DNA of 64,000 bases from Tritrichomonas musculus (GCA_039105265.1 JAPFFF010000009.1:3410001-3474000), one strand, 5' to 3'; positions 9,864 through 20,341 are shown, numbered from the stretch's first letter. Notes: a model not told the origin generated them from the sequence alone. Numbers and translations: made by a program.

Positions 9864-10970
9864 AATAAATTTTATTTTTTATTTAATTAAATTATTTTTA
9901 TATTTCTTTGGTTTCACATATGATTATCTAATATTATTTTTTAAATCAAAATTAGATTCAAATCTCAGATATTTTATTTTTATTAAAAAAAAAAATATTA
10001 GAATAATCATTGTTTTGGCCTATTTTATATATATATATAGAAACCCTCTATTGATGATTAAGATAATTCTTTGTAGCTAGTATCTCTTTTAAAATTTTAA
10101 AATAAAAATATTTAGATTTTAATGTGATATGCCACAATTCAAATGATCACAGAATGGCGTAAATAAAGATGATGAGCCAATTAATTATGAATATTAATTT
10201 AGTATAAATTAAAATAATAATAAAAAAATTAATATTCGATATTATTTATTTTAGGAAAAGAATTTATTATTTGCATTTTTTAATTTCTTTTTGATATATG
10301 ACAAAAGAAAACATTTACTATATATGAACTTTTTGAGTTAAAGGAACCGAAAAGATGAAGTGCTAAACGATACCAATTATCTTTTCCCAAAATTAACTTT
10401 TATGATAATGAAATTAAATGTTTTTATAGTTTATCGTTGAAATAATTTTTTTTAGACTATTTCAATAAACTTTAACAAATGATTTTACTTATTAATGTAA
10501 ACTTTTCAAATAATAATAACCTTTATATCTTTGCATAAATATTTATGAGCTTTAAAATTCACTTATATTGTTATGTATTAATAATTAAAAATATAAAATA
10601 TTATTTTTCTAATTATTTTCATTGATTACATAATGAGATTTATATTATATTTTAATAGGTATTTTTTCAGAAAAAAAATTCTTAGATAAATTTACACTTA
10701 TGTTTGGCAGTAAAATTACATTTTATTTATTTTCTCCAACTATTCCTCAAAAAAAACTTTTTCTTATATCAATTGCACTTTTTAAATTTTCTTAATATGG
10801 TTCAGTTAATTCAGAAAGTCTTTCAAATTTAAATTGAAAATTTCAATATATTCAAAAGTAACGGTTAGTAGTTCTTCTATTTAATATGTTATGAATTTAT
10901 CAAGAATGATCTCAAAAAGTAAAAATGAATTAATTATATTCATAGAAAAAGTTTTCAATATTAAAGACAA
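9864..10970. other. Intergenic spacer, AT-rich
   Basis: About 1.1 kb without a recognisable gene. It is AT-rich with simple TA runs near 10029-10040. Only the promoter motif near its right end stands out. Confidence 0.5.
10945..10953 (+). promoter_or_regulatory. GAAAAAGTT promoter motif before kinase
   Basis: GAAAAAGTT, followed by TTCAATA, lies 17 bp before the kinase ATG at 10971 and matches the core of the recurrent motif. Confidence 0.4.
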
Positions 10971-11882
10971 ATGTCCCGATCGATCGGCTCTTACCAATTT
11001 ACTAGCTTCTTGGGATCTGGCTCGTTTGGTGGTGTTTGGGAATGCCAACATATGACTACCGGCGAGTCTTTTGCATGCAAAGTGATCGATCTTGATCTTT
11101 GCCTTCAAGACGACTTTCTTCCTCATTTCAAAAACGAACTTACAATCCACAGTCGTATTAGGCATCCAAGCATTACGCAATTGAGAGATGTTCTTCTCGA
11201 TCAAGATAATGTTTATATAATCCTTGAGCTTTGTGATGGAGGAGATCTAAACGAAATCGTACAAGACGCAAATGGACTTGATGAACCAGCAGCAAAGCAC
11301 TACTTTTACGAAATTATCAGTGCTCTAAGTTACATTCATAAACTTGGAATTGCGCACCGTGATATTAAACTCGAAAACGTTTTAATTACACAAGATGATC
11401 ATGCAAAACTTACAGATTTTGGATTATGCAAGCAAGGTGATGGAAGTTCGCCAATGATGACGACATGCGGAACACTTGTTTATGCCGCGCCAGAAATCAT
11501 TGAAGAAAAGCCTTATGACGGAACTAAAGTTGATATATGGTCAGCTGGGATTGTTTTATACGCAATGATTACTTGTCATTTTCCATGGGCTACAGAAGAA
11601 AACCTTCCTCCAGATAAATTGATGGCTGAAACAGCTCGACAGATACAAGATGGCGAAATTGATATGCCAGAAGATATTTCATATGAACTTCAAAATTTAT
11701 TGAGCAATATGCTCAATATTGATCCACTTCAAAGACCAACTGCGGAAAGCATTCTTCAGCATCCATGGTTTGAAGGCGAGGAAATCGATTTTCCACCTGA
11801 AAGTTTAGAACCTGATCCAAATGTTGTAATGTTGGTTCAGTCTCTTATTGATGATTTAGAAAAGAGAAAAAATGCATTATGA
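10971..11882 (+). CDS. CAMK/CAMKL-type serine/threonine kinase
   Basis: A 303-aa protein that is almost only a kinase domain and looks active. Visible are the glycine loop GSGSFGGVW (15-23), ATP-binding Lys37 in ACKV, alpha-C Glu56, catalytic loop HRDIKLEN with Asp131, DFG with Asp149, activation loop ending in GTLVYAAPE (167-175), and DIWSAGIVLYAM. Substrate recognition wording (HRDIKLEN, CGT..YAAPE, LNIDPLQRPTAESILQHPWF) places it near CAMKL/SNF1-related or Chk1-like kinases, a family much expanded in trichomonads. A short C-terminal helix follows the domain; no regulatory domain is seen. Substrates cannot be predicted. Confidence 0.93.
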   Translation: MSRSIGSYQFTSFLGSGSFGGVWECQHMTTGESFACKVIDLDLCLQDDFLPHFKNELTIHSRIRHPSITQLRDVLLDQDNVYIILELCDGGDLNEIVQDANGLDEPAAKHYFYEIISALSYIHKLGIAHRDIKLENVLITQDDHAKLTDFGLCKQGDGSSPMMTTCGTLVYAAPEIIEEKPYDGTKVDIWSAGIVLYAMITCHFPWATEENLPPDKLMAETARQIQDGEIDMPEDISYELQNLLSNMLNIDPLQRPTAESILQHPWFEGEEIDFPPESLEPDPNVVMLVQSLIDDLEKRKNAL

Positions 11883-12189
11883 AATAATATCTTAAAAATT
11901 ACGGATCTGGCTCTTATAATTCAATTTCTTTATTTATTTTCTTTTATAAGTGAAATTATTTTTTATACTTATTTTTGCTATTTTTTTTTCTCTATTCATT
12001 CTGCTTATTTAGTCAATTATGAAAAGTGACATTGTAACGATAATCCTTTTTTTTTTTTTTTTTGTAAATTTCTGAAAAAATTGAATTAATTTTATTTAGA
12101 TTTTTTTCAATATTTAAAACCGTTTTAATCGATCTTGGTCAATAATGGCTAATATTTCAAGGATTTATCGATATAATAGCATTTAATTG
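11883..12189. other. Intergenic spacer with T tract
   Basis: These 307 AT-rich bases contain a T run of about 16 near 12048-12063. No gene is seen. Confidence 0.5.
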
Positions 12190-13782
12190 ATGTCAACCTC
12201 AGGAGAAGAATTAGTTCAAATCTTTAAACGAATCAAAACTAGAATCCAACAAGGAACAAAAAATTATGATCAGTTATATCGAATTTTTGCTCAACGAGCT
12301 GAACTTGAAGAAAAATTTGCATCTAATTTAAAATCACTTATTCCTTCAGATGCTGATAAAGAAGATTCTCTTTTGCAATCTGTAATTGGAGAAATTCATA
12401 GTGAAGCTGAAATTCATCAAAAGTTTGCTTCAGAAATTCGTTCCAAAGTATCAAATCCAATGGAAAAAGAAGACAAGCATATAAAGGATAACTCAAAGGC
12501 AATTCTTGCTGAAATGAAAAAGACAAAAAAGCCAGTTAAAAAGGCTGTTGTTGATGCTCAAAAAGCTCAAAAGCAACTTGAAGAAGCTAATAATCTTTTG
12601 AAAACTCTTCCACCTGCCAAAAAAGATGCGCAAAATAAAAAGATTACCAAACTTACTGTCGAATTAAATCAAAAAATACAAAAGGCTAATCAATTATCAG
12701 ATCAGGCTAAAGCTTCTGCAGTTCCCAAACTTCATACGCAATTCTCCAAGTTTGATTCAGATCGTCTTACCAGTATGCAAAATTATACTGTTAAGCTCGT
12801 TTCAAATAAGAAGACATATATGGGAAAAGTGATTGAAGCATGTTCAAGTTTAACTACACGTGCTACTTCATTTGACGCATCAGATAGAAGCGGACGCTAT
12901 ATTAATAATGTTTTTGATACTAAATCTAGCAATCCTAACGGAAATCAAAACTTAATTGTTGTTGCAATTGCTGATTATCGAAGTGATGATCCACGTGATT
13001 TAGTATTCCGCCGTGGTGATCGAATCCATGTACTTCTTGAGCATCAATCCGGATGGTGGGAAGGTGAAGTTGAGCCAGGCAAAAGAGGTATCTTCCCGCG
13101 AACTTACGTCGAATTTGAAACCCAAATAAGGGGAGCACCAATACCAATTGATGCAATTTTCAATGTTTATGAAGACTTTAACCCTGCTCAGCAAAATCAG
13201 ATTGCTATGTTAAACGGAGATTTCGCATTTGTTGATGTTTTACAAAGAGATGGGTATTGCAGAGGTATTAATCTTAGAACAAATCAAAAAGGTTTGTTCC
13301 CATTATCAATTCTTGAACATGCATATCAGCTTGGAGCTTCAATTTTTGGTGACCAGCCACCTCAGCAAGGACAGCCACCTCAACAAGGACAGCCACCTCA
13401 GCAAGGACAGCCACCTCAGCAAGGAGTGCCACCTCAGCAAGGACAACAAAATCGTCAATCTATGCCCCCTCAAAATCACCCACCACCAAATCAACCTCAG
13501 AATCGTCCACCACCAAACCAAGCTTATAATCGTGGAAGTGTTCCACCTCCAAACCAAACTTATAATCGTGCAAATGTTCCACCTCCAAATCAACAAAATC
13601 GACCAAATATTCCACCTCCAAATCAACAAAATCGACCAAATATTCCACCTCCAAATCAACAAAATCGACCAAATATTCCACCTCCAAATCAACAAAATCG
13701 ACCAAATATTCCACCTCCAAATCAACAAGGCCGGCCAACTATTCCACCTCCAGGTCGTTCTGGTTCAATGCCACGAAAGTGA
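12190..13782 (+). CDS. F-BAR/SH3 protein with proline-rich repeats
   Basis: A 530-aa protein; the ATG at 12190 is preferred because the codon before it is TTG. Residues 1 to about 235 form a helical FCH/F-BAR-like region (GTKNYDQLYRIFAQRAELEEKFASNLKSL). Then comes an SH3 domain at about 255-312 (VVAIADYRSDDPRDLVFRRGD ... GWWEGE ... GIFPRTYVE) and a second, more divergent SH3-like fold (about 318-378, ending KGLFPLSILE). The tail is built of tandem repeats: QPPQQG (18 bp) and a 36-bp unit PPPNQQNRPNI. Such proteins bend membranes and link them to actin regulators during endocytosis; the Pro-rich tail is a likely ligand for other SH3 domains. The repeat tail is probably length-variable between strains. 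Confidence 0.85.
   Translation: MSTSGEELVQIFKRIKTRIQQGTKNYDQLYRIFAQRAELEEKFASNLKSLIPSDADKEDSLLQSVIGEIHSEAEIHQKFASEIRSKVSNPMEKEDKHIKDNSKAILAEMKKTKKPVKKAVVDAQKAQKQLEEANNLLKTLPPAKKDAQNKKITKLTVELNQKIQKANQLSDQAKASAVPKLHTQFSKFDSDRLTSMQNYTVKLVSNKKTYMGKVIEACSSLTTRATSFDASDRSGRYINNVFDTKSSNPNGNQNLIVVAIADYRSDDPRDLVFRRGDRIHVLLEHQSGWWEGEVEPGKRGIFPRTYVEFETQIRGAPIPIDAIFNVYEDFNPAQQNQIAMLNGDFAFVDVLQRDGYCRGINLRTNQKGLFPLSILEHAYQLGASIFGDQPPQQGQPPQQGQPPQQGQPPQQGVPPQQGQQNRQSMPPQNHPPPNQPQNRPPPNQAYNRGSVPPPNQTYNRANVPPPNQQNRPNIPPPNQQNRPNIPPPNQQNRPNIPPPNQQNRPNIPPPNQQGRPTIPPPGRSGSMPRK
13352..13755. repeat. Coding minisatellites in F-BAR gene tail
   Basis: Two in-frame tandem arrays: an 18-bp unit (CAGCCACCTCAGCAAGGA type) near 13358-13446, and a 36-bp unit encoding PPPNQQNRPNI repeated about five times near 13570-13740. 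Copies of the second array are nearly identical, which suggests recent expansion. Confidence 0.85.
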
Positions 13783-13910
13783 TGATAAGCCCTGAATTTA
13801 ATTAAATAAACCAGATTTTTTTTTATTTTAAGATTTTAAATTATTTAATAATTGTTAAATCTCAAAATGCTGTTATCTCATTATGTAATTGAAATCAAAA
13901 AAAATTATTA

Positions 13911-13921
13911 AACTTTTTCAA
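13911..13921 (+). promoter_or_regulatory. AACTTTTTCAA promoter motif
   Basis: A perfect AACTTTTTCAA lies 24 bp before the ATG of the kelch gene at 13946. Confidence 0.5.
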
Positions 13922-13945
13922 AAAAAATTTTTTTATTGCATTTAG

Positions 13946-15976
13946 ATGCTTTTCCCTTTTCAATCAGATATCAAGCCAATTAATTTTAACAAATTTAATA
14001 AAGTTGATGTTCAATATAACTTTAACAAATACCCGAGATTTGCATTTTACCAAAATAGTTATTATTTCTTGTATGATGGTCTTTATTCAATGGATATGTC
14101 AAGTAGATCATGGAATTCAATGAAAGGAGCAGATAATTTTTCAATTGAAGGATGTTCAATGACATCAACTTCGGAAGGGCTTGTTATCTATGGTGGAAAA
14201 CATAATGATACATATTCTAGTCAAATGTGGATATTCTCAGATGCATGGCATCCAATTGCAGGTAATCAAATAGCTTGCGCACACCATGCATCGTGTTTTA
14301 TACCTAGTAGTTCAGCGCTTCTTGTTCATGGAGGTATTGACCAAAATGGAATAAGATCAGATTGTCTTTTGATTAACTTGATGAGTGGATCTACTACAAA
14401 AATTGCATTAAGCCAGAATCTTTCTTTTTCGCATCACACCATAACTTTAATTAACGATAATACAGTCTATCTCTTTGGAGGAATGGACAAAGATAAACAT
14501 CTTAATCCAAATTTATATTCCATTGATATTAAAACTGGAAATGTTCAATTAATTTCTCAGTCAACTGAAACATTGCAAAGTGCAATGAGGTGCTGCCATC
14601 AAGCATTTAACTTTTTCGACTTTTTTTGTGTAGCGGGTGGTTTTCAATTTGGCACTAATCTTTATAATTTAGCTTTATATGATTCAATTCATAAAGCTTG
14701 GCTTGAAATTTCTTTTGATGATTTTTTAAGTGATGCTTGGTTTGTTAGTTTTGAAGAGAAAATGCTTCGAATATTTGATAAAAGAATGAAAAACACCAGA
14801 GAGTTGTATTTTACGCAGAATCTTGAGCCATTTGTTGATGTTAATGACCCACAGTTATTCAATTTCATATCGAGACTCCTTAATTACAATATTGCCAATA
14901 ATTTCTTTAATTTGAATGAGTCCGATCTTATGGATTTGCTAAATAGAATTGAATCACTTAGAAACGAAGTTGTTGAAAAATACTCAATAAAACAGCAAAA
15001 TAATAATTTAGGGAAAATAATATCAGATTTAACATCAGAAAAAGAACAGCTTGAACGAGCAATCATCAGTCTAAATGACGATTATGAGGAACAGCAGTTG
15101 AAAATTGACAAAAAGAAAGCAAAAACAAGTCAAACGCAAATACAATCAAATGGAAATTCATGCTTACCTCCTTCGTTGCCACCAGATATGTCAATAATAC
15201 AAAAAATCGATGACTTGAAAAAAGACATGAAGCGAAAAATCGAGCAAATGCAAGGAAAAATTAATCAGAACATGGCTGCTATCGAAAAAGCATGTCCATA
15301 TTACGTTTTTCCAACCAAAGCTTCTCAACTTACTTTCAATAAGGAAGATTTGCCTTTTATTCAAAAAGCTACTGATCTTCAACAAATTAAAAAAGAGAAT
15401 GAAGAGGTTAACAAACAACTAGAAAATCTTCAAAATAGGATTGATGATATGAAAAGGCGTAAAAGATCAATTAATAAAAGTGTTGCTGAAGGTTTCGCCT
15501 ATCTTCAAGATATAAGTAATGAAATTTATAAGGTTCGTGCTGAAACAGCCAAAAAGAAAAAGGATTTTTATCAACTGCAAAGACTAGTGATTCAACGTCA
15601 ATTTATTGAGAATGAAATGGAAATTGATAGCATTCCTAAAAATCCACAAATTCAATCACTTATTACTAAATTAAAGACTCTTGAAGGCGAAAAAAAGAGG
15701 TATGATGAAATAATGCCCAAACTTATCTCTCAGCTTGACAATCATCTCAAAAATATTTTGAATTCTTCATCTCCAACAAATGAAGTTAATAGAGCTCTTG
15801 AACTTATCACTGAAATCAAAAGCTTCCATTCAGAATCTCAAAATAGTGTTAATGAAATATTAAATGGCAGTGGTACATCAAAGAATTCTAGAAACGAAAA
15901 GTGGGGAAATTATTATAATGACGTACTTGATATTGTATCGAGGATAAATGACACTGAAGCAAAGTCAGTTCAATAA
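13946..15976 (+). CDS. Kelch-repeat and coiled-coil protein
   Basis: A 676-aa protein of two parts. Residues about 25-300 carry kelch-type beta-propeller blades, seen as repeated 'hydrophobic-GG' strands: GLVIYGGKHND, ALLVHGGIDQN, TVYLFGGMDKD, FFCVAGGFQF, each followed by a Trp- or Tyr-containing strand. Residues about 320-660 are largely coiled coil (LTSEKEQLERAIISLNDDYEEQQLKIDKKK; QIKKENEEVNKQLENLQNRIDDMKRRKRS). No enzyme domain is visible. The layout suggests a scaffold that binds a partner by the propeller and oligomerises by the coil. The exact role is unknown. Confidence 0.8.
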   Translation: MLFPFQSDIKPINFNKFNKVDVQYNFNKYPRFAFYQNSYYFLYDGLYSMDMSSRSWNSMKGADNFSIEGCSMTSTSEGLVIYGGKHNDTYSSQMWIFSDAWHPIAGNQIACAHHASCFIPSSSALLVHGGIDQNGIRSDCLLINLMSGSTTKIALSQNLSFSHHTITLINDNTVYLFGGMDKDKHLNPNLYSIDIKTGNVQLISQSTETLQSAMRCCHQAFNFFDFFCVAGGFQFGTNLYNLALYDSIHKAWLEISFDDFLSDAWFVSFEEKMLRIFDKRMKNTRELYFTQNLEPFVDVNDPQLFNFISRLLNYNIANNFFNLNESDLMDLLNRIESLRNEVVEKYSIKQQNNNLGKIISDLTSEKEQLERAIISLNDDYEEQQLKIDKKKAKTSQTQIQSNGNSCLPPSLPPDMSIIQKIDDLKKDMKRKIEQMQGKINQNMAAIEKACPYYVFPTKASQLTFNKEDLPFIQKATDLQQIKKENEEVNKQLENLQNRIDDMKRRKRSINKSVAEGFAYLQDISNEIYKVRAETAKKKKDFYQLQRLVIQRQFIENEMEIDSIPKNPQIQSLITKLKTLEGEKKRYDEIMPKLISQLDNHLKNILNSSSPTNEVNRALELITEIKSFHSESQNSVNEILNGSGTSKNSRNEKWGNYYNDVLDIVSRINDTEAKSVQ

Positions 15977-16380
15977 TTTCCTTATAATAATATGTTAATA
16001 TAAGATTTTCATGCGTAAGATTAATTCGTTATTTTTTTTTAGTTACATTTTTTGATATTCATAAAAAAAATATGTTAAAGAATTGTTACTACTTTCATTT
16101 AAAATACCGTATTTCGTATAACTTATAAGCAAAGTAAATATTGTCATTTCTATGAATAGATAATTGTATTAGAATTATCGCATAAATTATATTTAGAATT
16201 CTATATCAATCATACTTGGGACTTTTTTTTTTTTTTTTTTTTTTTGGTATTTTTTTACAGCTGAATGTAACTCTATGTTCTTTTTCTTGATGAAAAATTT
16301 TAGTATACAAAAATTGAATTTGATCAAAGGTTCTTCTTGGGTTTTTGAATTCTTTTTATTCAATATAGATTAAATCTACA
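15977..16380. other. Intergenic spacer with long T tract
   Basis: These 404 AT-rich bases contain an uninterrupted T run of more than 20 near 16225-16245. No gene is seen. Confidence 0.5.
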
Positions 16381-17340
16381 ATGACAGCTTTACAAAGGAG
16401 CCCCGGAGTAAATTTTACAGAAATAGGTGCCAATTCCGGAGCTAAAAGCTCATCTTCAACTTCAACTTCAAAAACGACTTCCGGGTTCGGTTCAGGATTC
16501 GGTGGATTTTCATTTGGGCAAACAAAAGCATCAGATAAACCAGTTGATCCACTTATCCAACGGCTCAATCAAATTCGTGATTCTATTAAACCACCAACTG
16601 GTTCAACAGGATTTTCATTTGGACAAACAACAAATAATTCGCAAGCCGATGAATACAAATTTTCATCAATTGTTTTAAATATAGCTGGTCAATCAGCGCC
16701 AGCAAAGCCAGCCAGCTTCACCCAAGAAAATTGGGACAAAGAAATTTCAAAAGCTAAACAATACCCAATGGTTAATGAATCATTAGCTCCCAGCGTAATT
16801 TCAGGCTTTAAAAGTCTAGAAGAACGATTTGATAAACAGAATGAAATTGTAGAAAAAATGAAAAAAAAACTTATTTCAATGAAACTTGACATTGAACGAA
16901 TTCGTCAGAGATATGATGATGAATTTATTGATCTAATTCAAGATATATCCAAAAACAACAGAGAGATTTCTGAAAAGCTAATGGAATTTTTGCAAAAAAA
17001 AGAAAAATCACATGATTTAGCTTTTTCTCCGCAAGAAAGTGAGCTTTTTGATAAATTACAGAAACTCGAAAGTGAAATAGATAAACCAAATAAGTTCAAA
17101 TCTGCATTAAATGCATTGAATTTAAAAGCAATGATGATAAGGGAATCAACACCAGTTTATCCTGACATCAAAATAACAAATAAAACCGAAGAAGCTGAAG
17201 CAATAATTAAATCTAATCATGATGCAATTACATCACTAGTTAATGTAATTTCTCAAACCCAAAAAACTACTACAATTTTAGAAAAAGCATATCAAGATAA
17301 AATTCAAACTTATATTAATTCTTTCAATTCATATACATGA
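16381..17340 (+). CDS. FG nucleoporin, Nup54/Nup57-like
   Basis: A 319-aa protein. The N-terminal about 85 residues are Ser/Thr/Gly-rich with FG repeats, including FGSGFGGFSFGQT and a second FSFGQT. The middle part (NWDKEISKAKQYPMVNESLAPSVISGFKSLEERFDKQNEIVEKMKKKL) has the 'Pro ... Gly-Phe-x-x-Leu-x-x-Arg' signature seen in Nup54/Nup57 before the coiled coil. Residues about 150-315 are helical and would form the heterotrimer of the central-channel Nup62 complex. The FG part would be disordered and bind importins. It is shorter than the yeast or animal proteins. Nup62 or Nup58 are alternatives, but the GF..L..R signature favours Nup54. Confidence 0.7.
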   Translation: MTALQRSPGVNFTEIGANSGAKSSSSTSTSKTTSGFGSGFGGFSFGQTKASDKPVDPLIQRLNQIRDSIKPPTGSTGFSFGQTTNNSQADEYKFSSIVLNIAGQSAPAKPASFTQENWDKEISKAKQYPMVNESLAPSVISGFKSLEERFDKQNEIVEKMKKKLISMKLDIERIRQRYDDEFIDLIQDISKNNREISEKLMEFLQKKEKSHDLAFSPQESELFDKLQKLESEIDKPNKFKSALNALNLKAMMIRESTPVYPDIKITNKTEEAEAIIKSNHDAITSLVNVISQTQKTTTILEKAYQDKIQTYINSFNSYT

Positions 17341-19011
17341 ATATTCATTATTGTTTTTATTTTTTAAAAATCAATTTTGTTTACAGAAAATCCTTTTCGA
17401 TAGCAGAGCTATTAATTAAATTTAGTCCTATTAAAGTATTTTAACCCATCAGAAATTAAGTTCCGATCCATTTGAAATAGCATTTTTTCTTAGAAATAAA
17501 TAATTATATACATGTGTAGGCCATCAAAGACTTTTTCCAGTTATTTTGTATTTAGATGGATTAATTAATAGCTATATATAATTTACTACTTAAAAAATCC
17601 AAATCATCAAAGGTGAATTAGATAATCGCATTTTATTTTCAATGAAAAAATAGGTGGGCCACTTTTTTTTTGACTTTAAAAAAGTTCTTTTTTTCTTCGA
17701 ATTTTAAGAATTATTCAGCAATTTCATAATATATATTTATATAACACATATATGATATGATGCAGTTGTTAAATTAAGTTTTGAACTAATATTCATCAAC
17801 TTTTTTTTTATTACATGATATGCAATATCACAAGTTCAAATGAATTAAAATACATATTTCTATTATTTTATGATATTATCTATGTCATACATCAAGAATG
17901 ATCTGGAAATAATATAAAATAATTAATAGATTTCTCTAAAAAGTTAAAATAAAAGGTATTTTTAATTTTCAGAAGTATATAAAAAAATTGAATGTTTTCT
18001 TTTTTGATATTTAGTTTCTTCATCACCCAGGCTTTTTATTGATATAGTTAGTTATAACATAACTTCAAAGATAAAGGTTAGTTGGGAAAACATATTCAAA
18101 AAGTTGAATTAGTTAACGGAATGATTCAATTTTGGAGCCACTTGGTAAGAAATTATAAACGGTCAAACAATAAATTTGGTATAAATAAAGGTAAATTAAA
18201 ATCAGATATATGTCCTAGAATATTGGACCTTTATTAAAAAATCATAAAAAATTAAAATCAGCTTTTTTTTATTCAATTTTCTCTCAATTTATAAAAATAG
18301 CTTTCAAATATTTTTTATATTTTTTCCTTTATTGAAATTTTGAGATTTTTAGAAAAAGCAATATCTTAATTTAAAATTAAATTAATCTATATTAATATTA
18401 TTAATTCATAATTGAATATTATATTATAAATATATATAAATGAGATATTTCAATTTAAATTTAAAAAGCAAAGATAATCAAAATAAAAATTATATTATAT
18501 TTATTTGAATTTTTAAAATTTCAAAAAAAACTAAGTTTTAATAAAAATTATAAATATAGCGATTTAAATAGAAATAAACATAATATATATTTATTATAAT
18601 ATTAAAAACATAAATATAATAGTAAATAATATTTTAAAATATTTTATAATAAATCATATACTAATAAATTTTCAAAATCATTATAATCGAATAATTGATT
18701 ATTTCTAACTTTTTCAAAACGAATTTTTATAGCATGTTTCAATTGTTATATTCAAAATTTATGGTATAGAAAAAATCATATATTTCTTTTTATATTTTGT
18801 CTTTGATTATAATCAACAAGATATAACTTTAAACAAAATTAAATTAAACAATTAATTTAAAATTAAAATAGATATTTTTATTCTTAATAAATGAAATTTT
18901 CTTATATAAATTGAATGATCTTTTTAAATTCTTTTAATTTTGAGAAAATTATTTCAAACATTTTTGAAAGATTTTTTCTATACTCTTTGAATAGTTTACA
19001 AAAAAAATATC
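17341..19011. other. Intergenic region with an old inverted-repeat arm
   Basis: About 1.7 kb of AT-rich DNA without a gene. Its only recognised content is the left arm (about 18055-18179) of a diverged inverted repeat whose partner lies on the other side of MULE A. Confidence 0.55.
18055..18179 (+). repeat. Left arm of old inverted repeat around MULE A
   Basis: This arm matches the reverse complement of 26045-26166 with scattered differences. Shared pieces include AACTTCAAAGATAAAG, TTCAAAAAGTTGAATT and AACGGAATGATTCAA. MULE A lies wholly between the arms. They look like the terminal repeats of an older element, or the ends of an old inverted duplication, interrupted by MULE A. Confidence 0.7.
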
Positions 19012-19020
19012 AAAATTTAA
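19012..19020. repeat. Target-site duplication of MULE A, left
   Basis: AAAATTTAA directly precedes the element end GGCGGAATGACAAACTATAG. The same nine bases follow the right end at 25808-25816. Confidence 0.9.
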
Positions 19021-19214
19021 GGCGGAATGACAAACTATAGAAAAAGTTACACCATTTTTTTCTGAGGAAAATTCGTTATTCTGACTTTTTGAGTTAATTG
19101 AGAAGGCATACATAAAGTTCTAAAATTTTCTTGTAAAGTTTTGAAAAAGTTCACTAAGATAAAACCATGAAAAAGCGCCATTTTTATAGAACTAAACCAA
19201 TCAAAGAAACCGAG

Positions 19215-19978
19215 ATGACGACATTGCCGCCCATAGCAAGACCACGATCAGCAATGCTTAGCAGCTAGCTGGTTGTAACTGCGGCGAGTCGTCATCCGGA
19301 CAAAGATATCACGATTTCATCCGGAAGATCTGGAATGACGACATTGCCGCCCATAGCAAGACCACGATCAGCAATGCTTAGCAGCTAGCTGGTTGTAACT
19401 GCGGCGAGTCGTCATCCGGACAAAGATATCGCGATTTCATCCGGAAGATCTGGAATTGACGACATTGCCGCCCATAGCAAGACCACGATCAGCAATGCTT
19501 AGCAGCTGGCTGGTTGTAACTGCGGCGAGTCGTCATCCGGACAAAGATATCACGATTTCATCCGGAAGATCTGGAATGACGACATTGCCGCCCATAGCAA
19601 GACCACGATCAGCAATGCTTAGCAGCTGGCTGGTTGTAACTGCGGCGAGTCGTCATCCGGACAAAGATATCACGATTTCATCCGGAAGATCTGGAATGAC
19701 GACATTGCCGCCCATAGCAAGACCACGATCAGCAATGCTTAGCAGCTAGCTGGTTGTAACTGCGGCGAGTCGTCATCCGGACAAAGATATCGCGATTTCA
19801 TCCGGAAGATCTGGAATGACGACATTGCCGCCCATAGCAAGACCACGATCAGCAATGCTTAGCAGCTGGCTGGTTGTAACTGCGGCGAGTCGTCATCCGG
19901 ACAAAGATATCACGATTTCATCCGGAAGATCTGGAATTGACGACATTGCCGCCCATAGGACGACCACGGTGGCAATAA
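19215..19978 (+). repeat. 120-bp tandem array L1, six units
   Basis: Six full units of 120-121 bp plus a truncated seventh. Each unit begins ATGACGACATTGCCGCCCAT and ends ATCCGGAAGATCTGGA. Copies differ mainly at two sites: GCTAGCTGG or GCTGGCTGG, and ATATCACG or ATATCGCG. Unit GC is near half, far above the flanks. Where the TGG variant occurs the frame stays open across units, giving a 40-residue repeat, but there is no evidence that it is translated. Confidence 0.95.
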
Positions 19979-20165
19979 AAAGATGAAAATAAAACAAACA
20001 AAAAACAAACAAAATTGATTATTTAATATTATTATTACGATTTTTTAATTTTTTTATTTTGATAAAGCTTATTTAAAATATTCTGAGTCTTCTCAGAAAT
20101 TTGTTAAATTTTTTTTTTTATAAATATATATAACTTTTTGAAAGAATTATGGTCTTTTTATATTT

Positions 20166-20297
20166 ATGGAAGAAGACCAAAATCTTTATTATTCAGCGAA
20201 ATATCTATTTCATACGCAAAGACCTAATTCTTTAAAAGATAAAGTTCTAAAATTTTCTTGTAAAGTTTTGAAAAAGTTCACTAAGATAAAACCATGA
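20166..20297 (+). CDS. 43-aa mini-ORF: transposase N-terminus stub, copy 1
   Basis: This ORF has the same start context and first 26 codons as the MULE A transposase (MEEDQNLYYSAKYLFHTQRP..., with Phe for Ser at residue 15). It then runs into TIR sequence and stops after 43 codons (…VLKKFTKIKP). The breakpoint lies at ATAAAG, a hexamer shared by the transposase gene and the TIR. The motif AACTTTTTGAA stands before its ATG, as before the full gene. Expression is not shown. Confidence 0.6.
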   Translation: MEEDQNLYYSAKYLFHTQRPNSLKDKVLKFSCKVLKKFTKIKP

Positions 20298-20341
20298 AAA
20301 AGCGCCATTTTTATAGAACTAAACCAATCAAAGAAACCGAG

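Noticed and set aside
13339-13738. Minus-strand Trp/Leu-rich repeat frames
   Set aside because: They mirror the proline-rich repeats of the F-BAR gene and have no independent support.
19456-19749. 97-codon repeat protein in array L1
   Set aside because: It has no ATG at its beginning in context, exists only where units carry TGG instead of TAG, and begins and ends inside the array; kept only as a finding about the unit.
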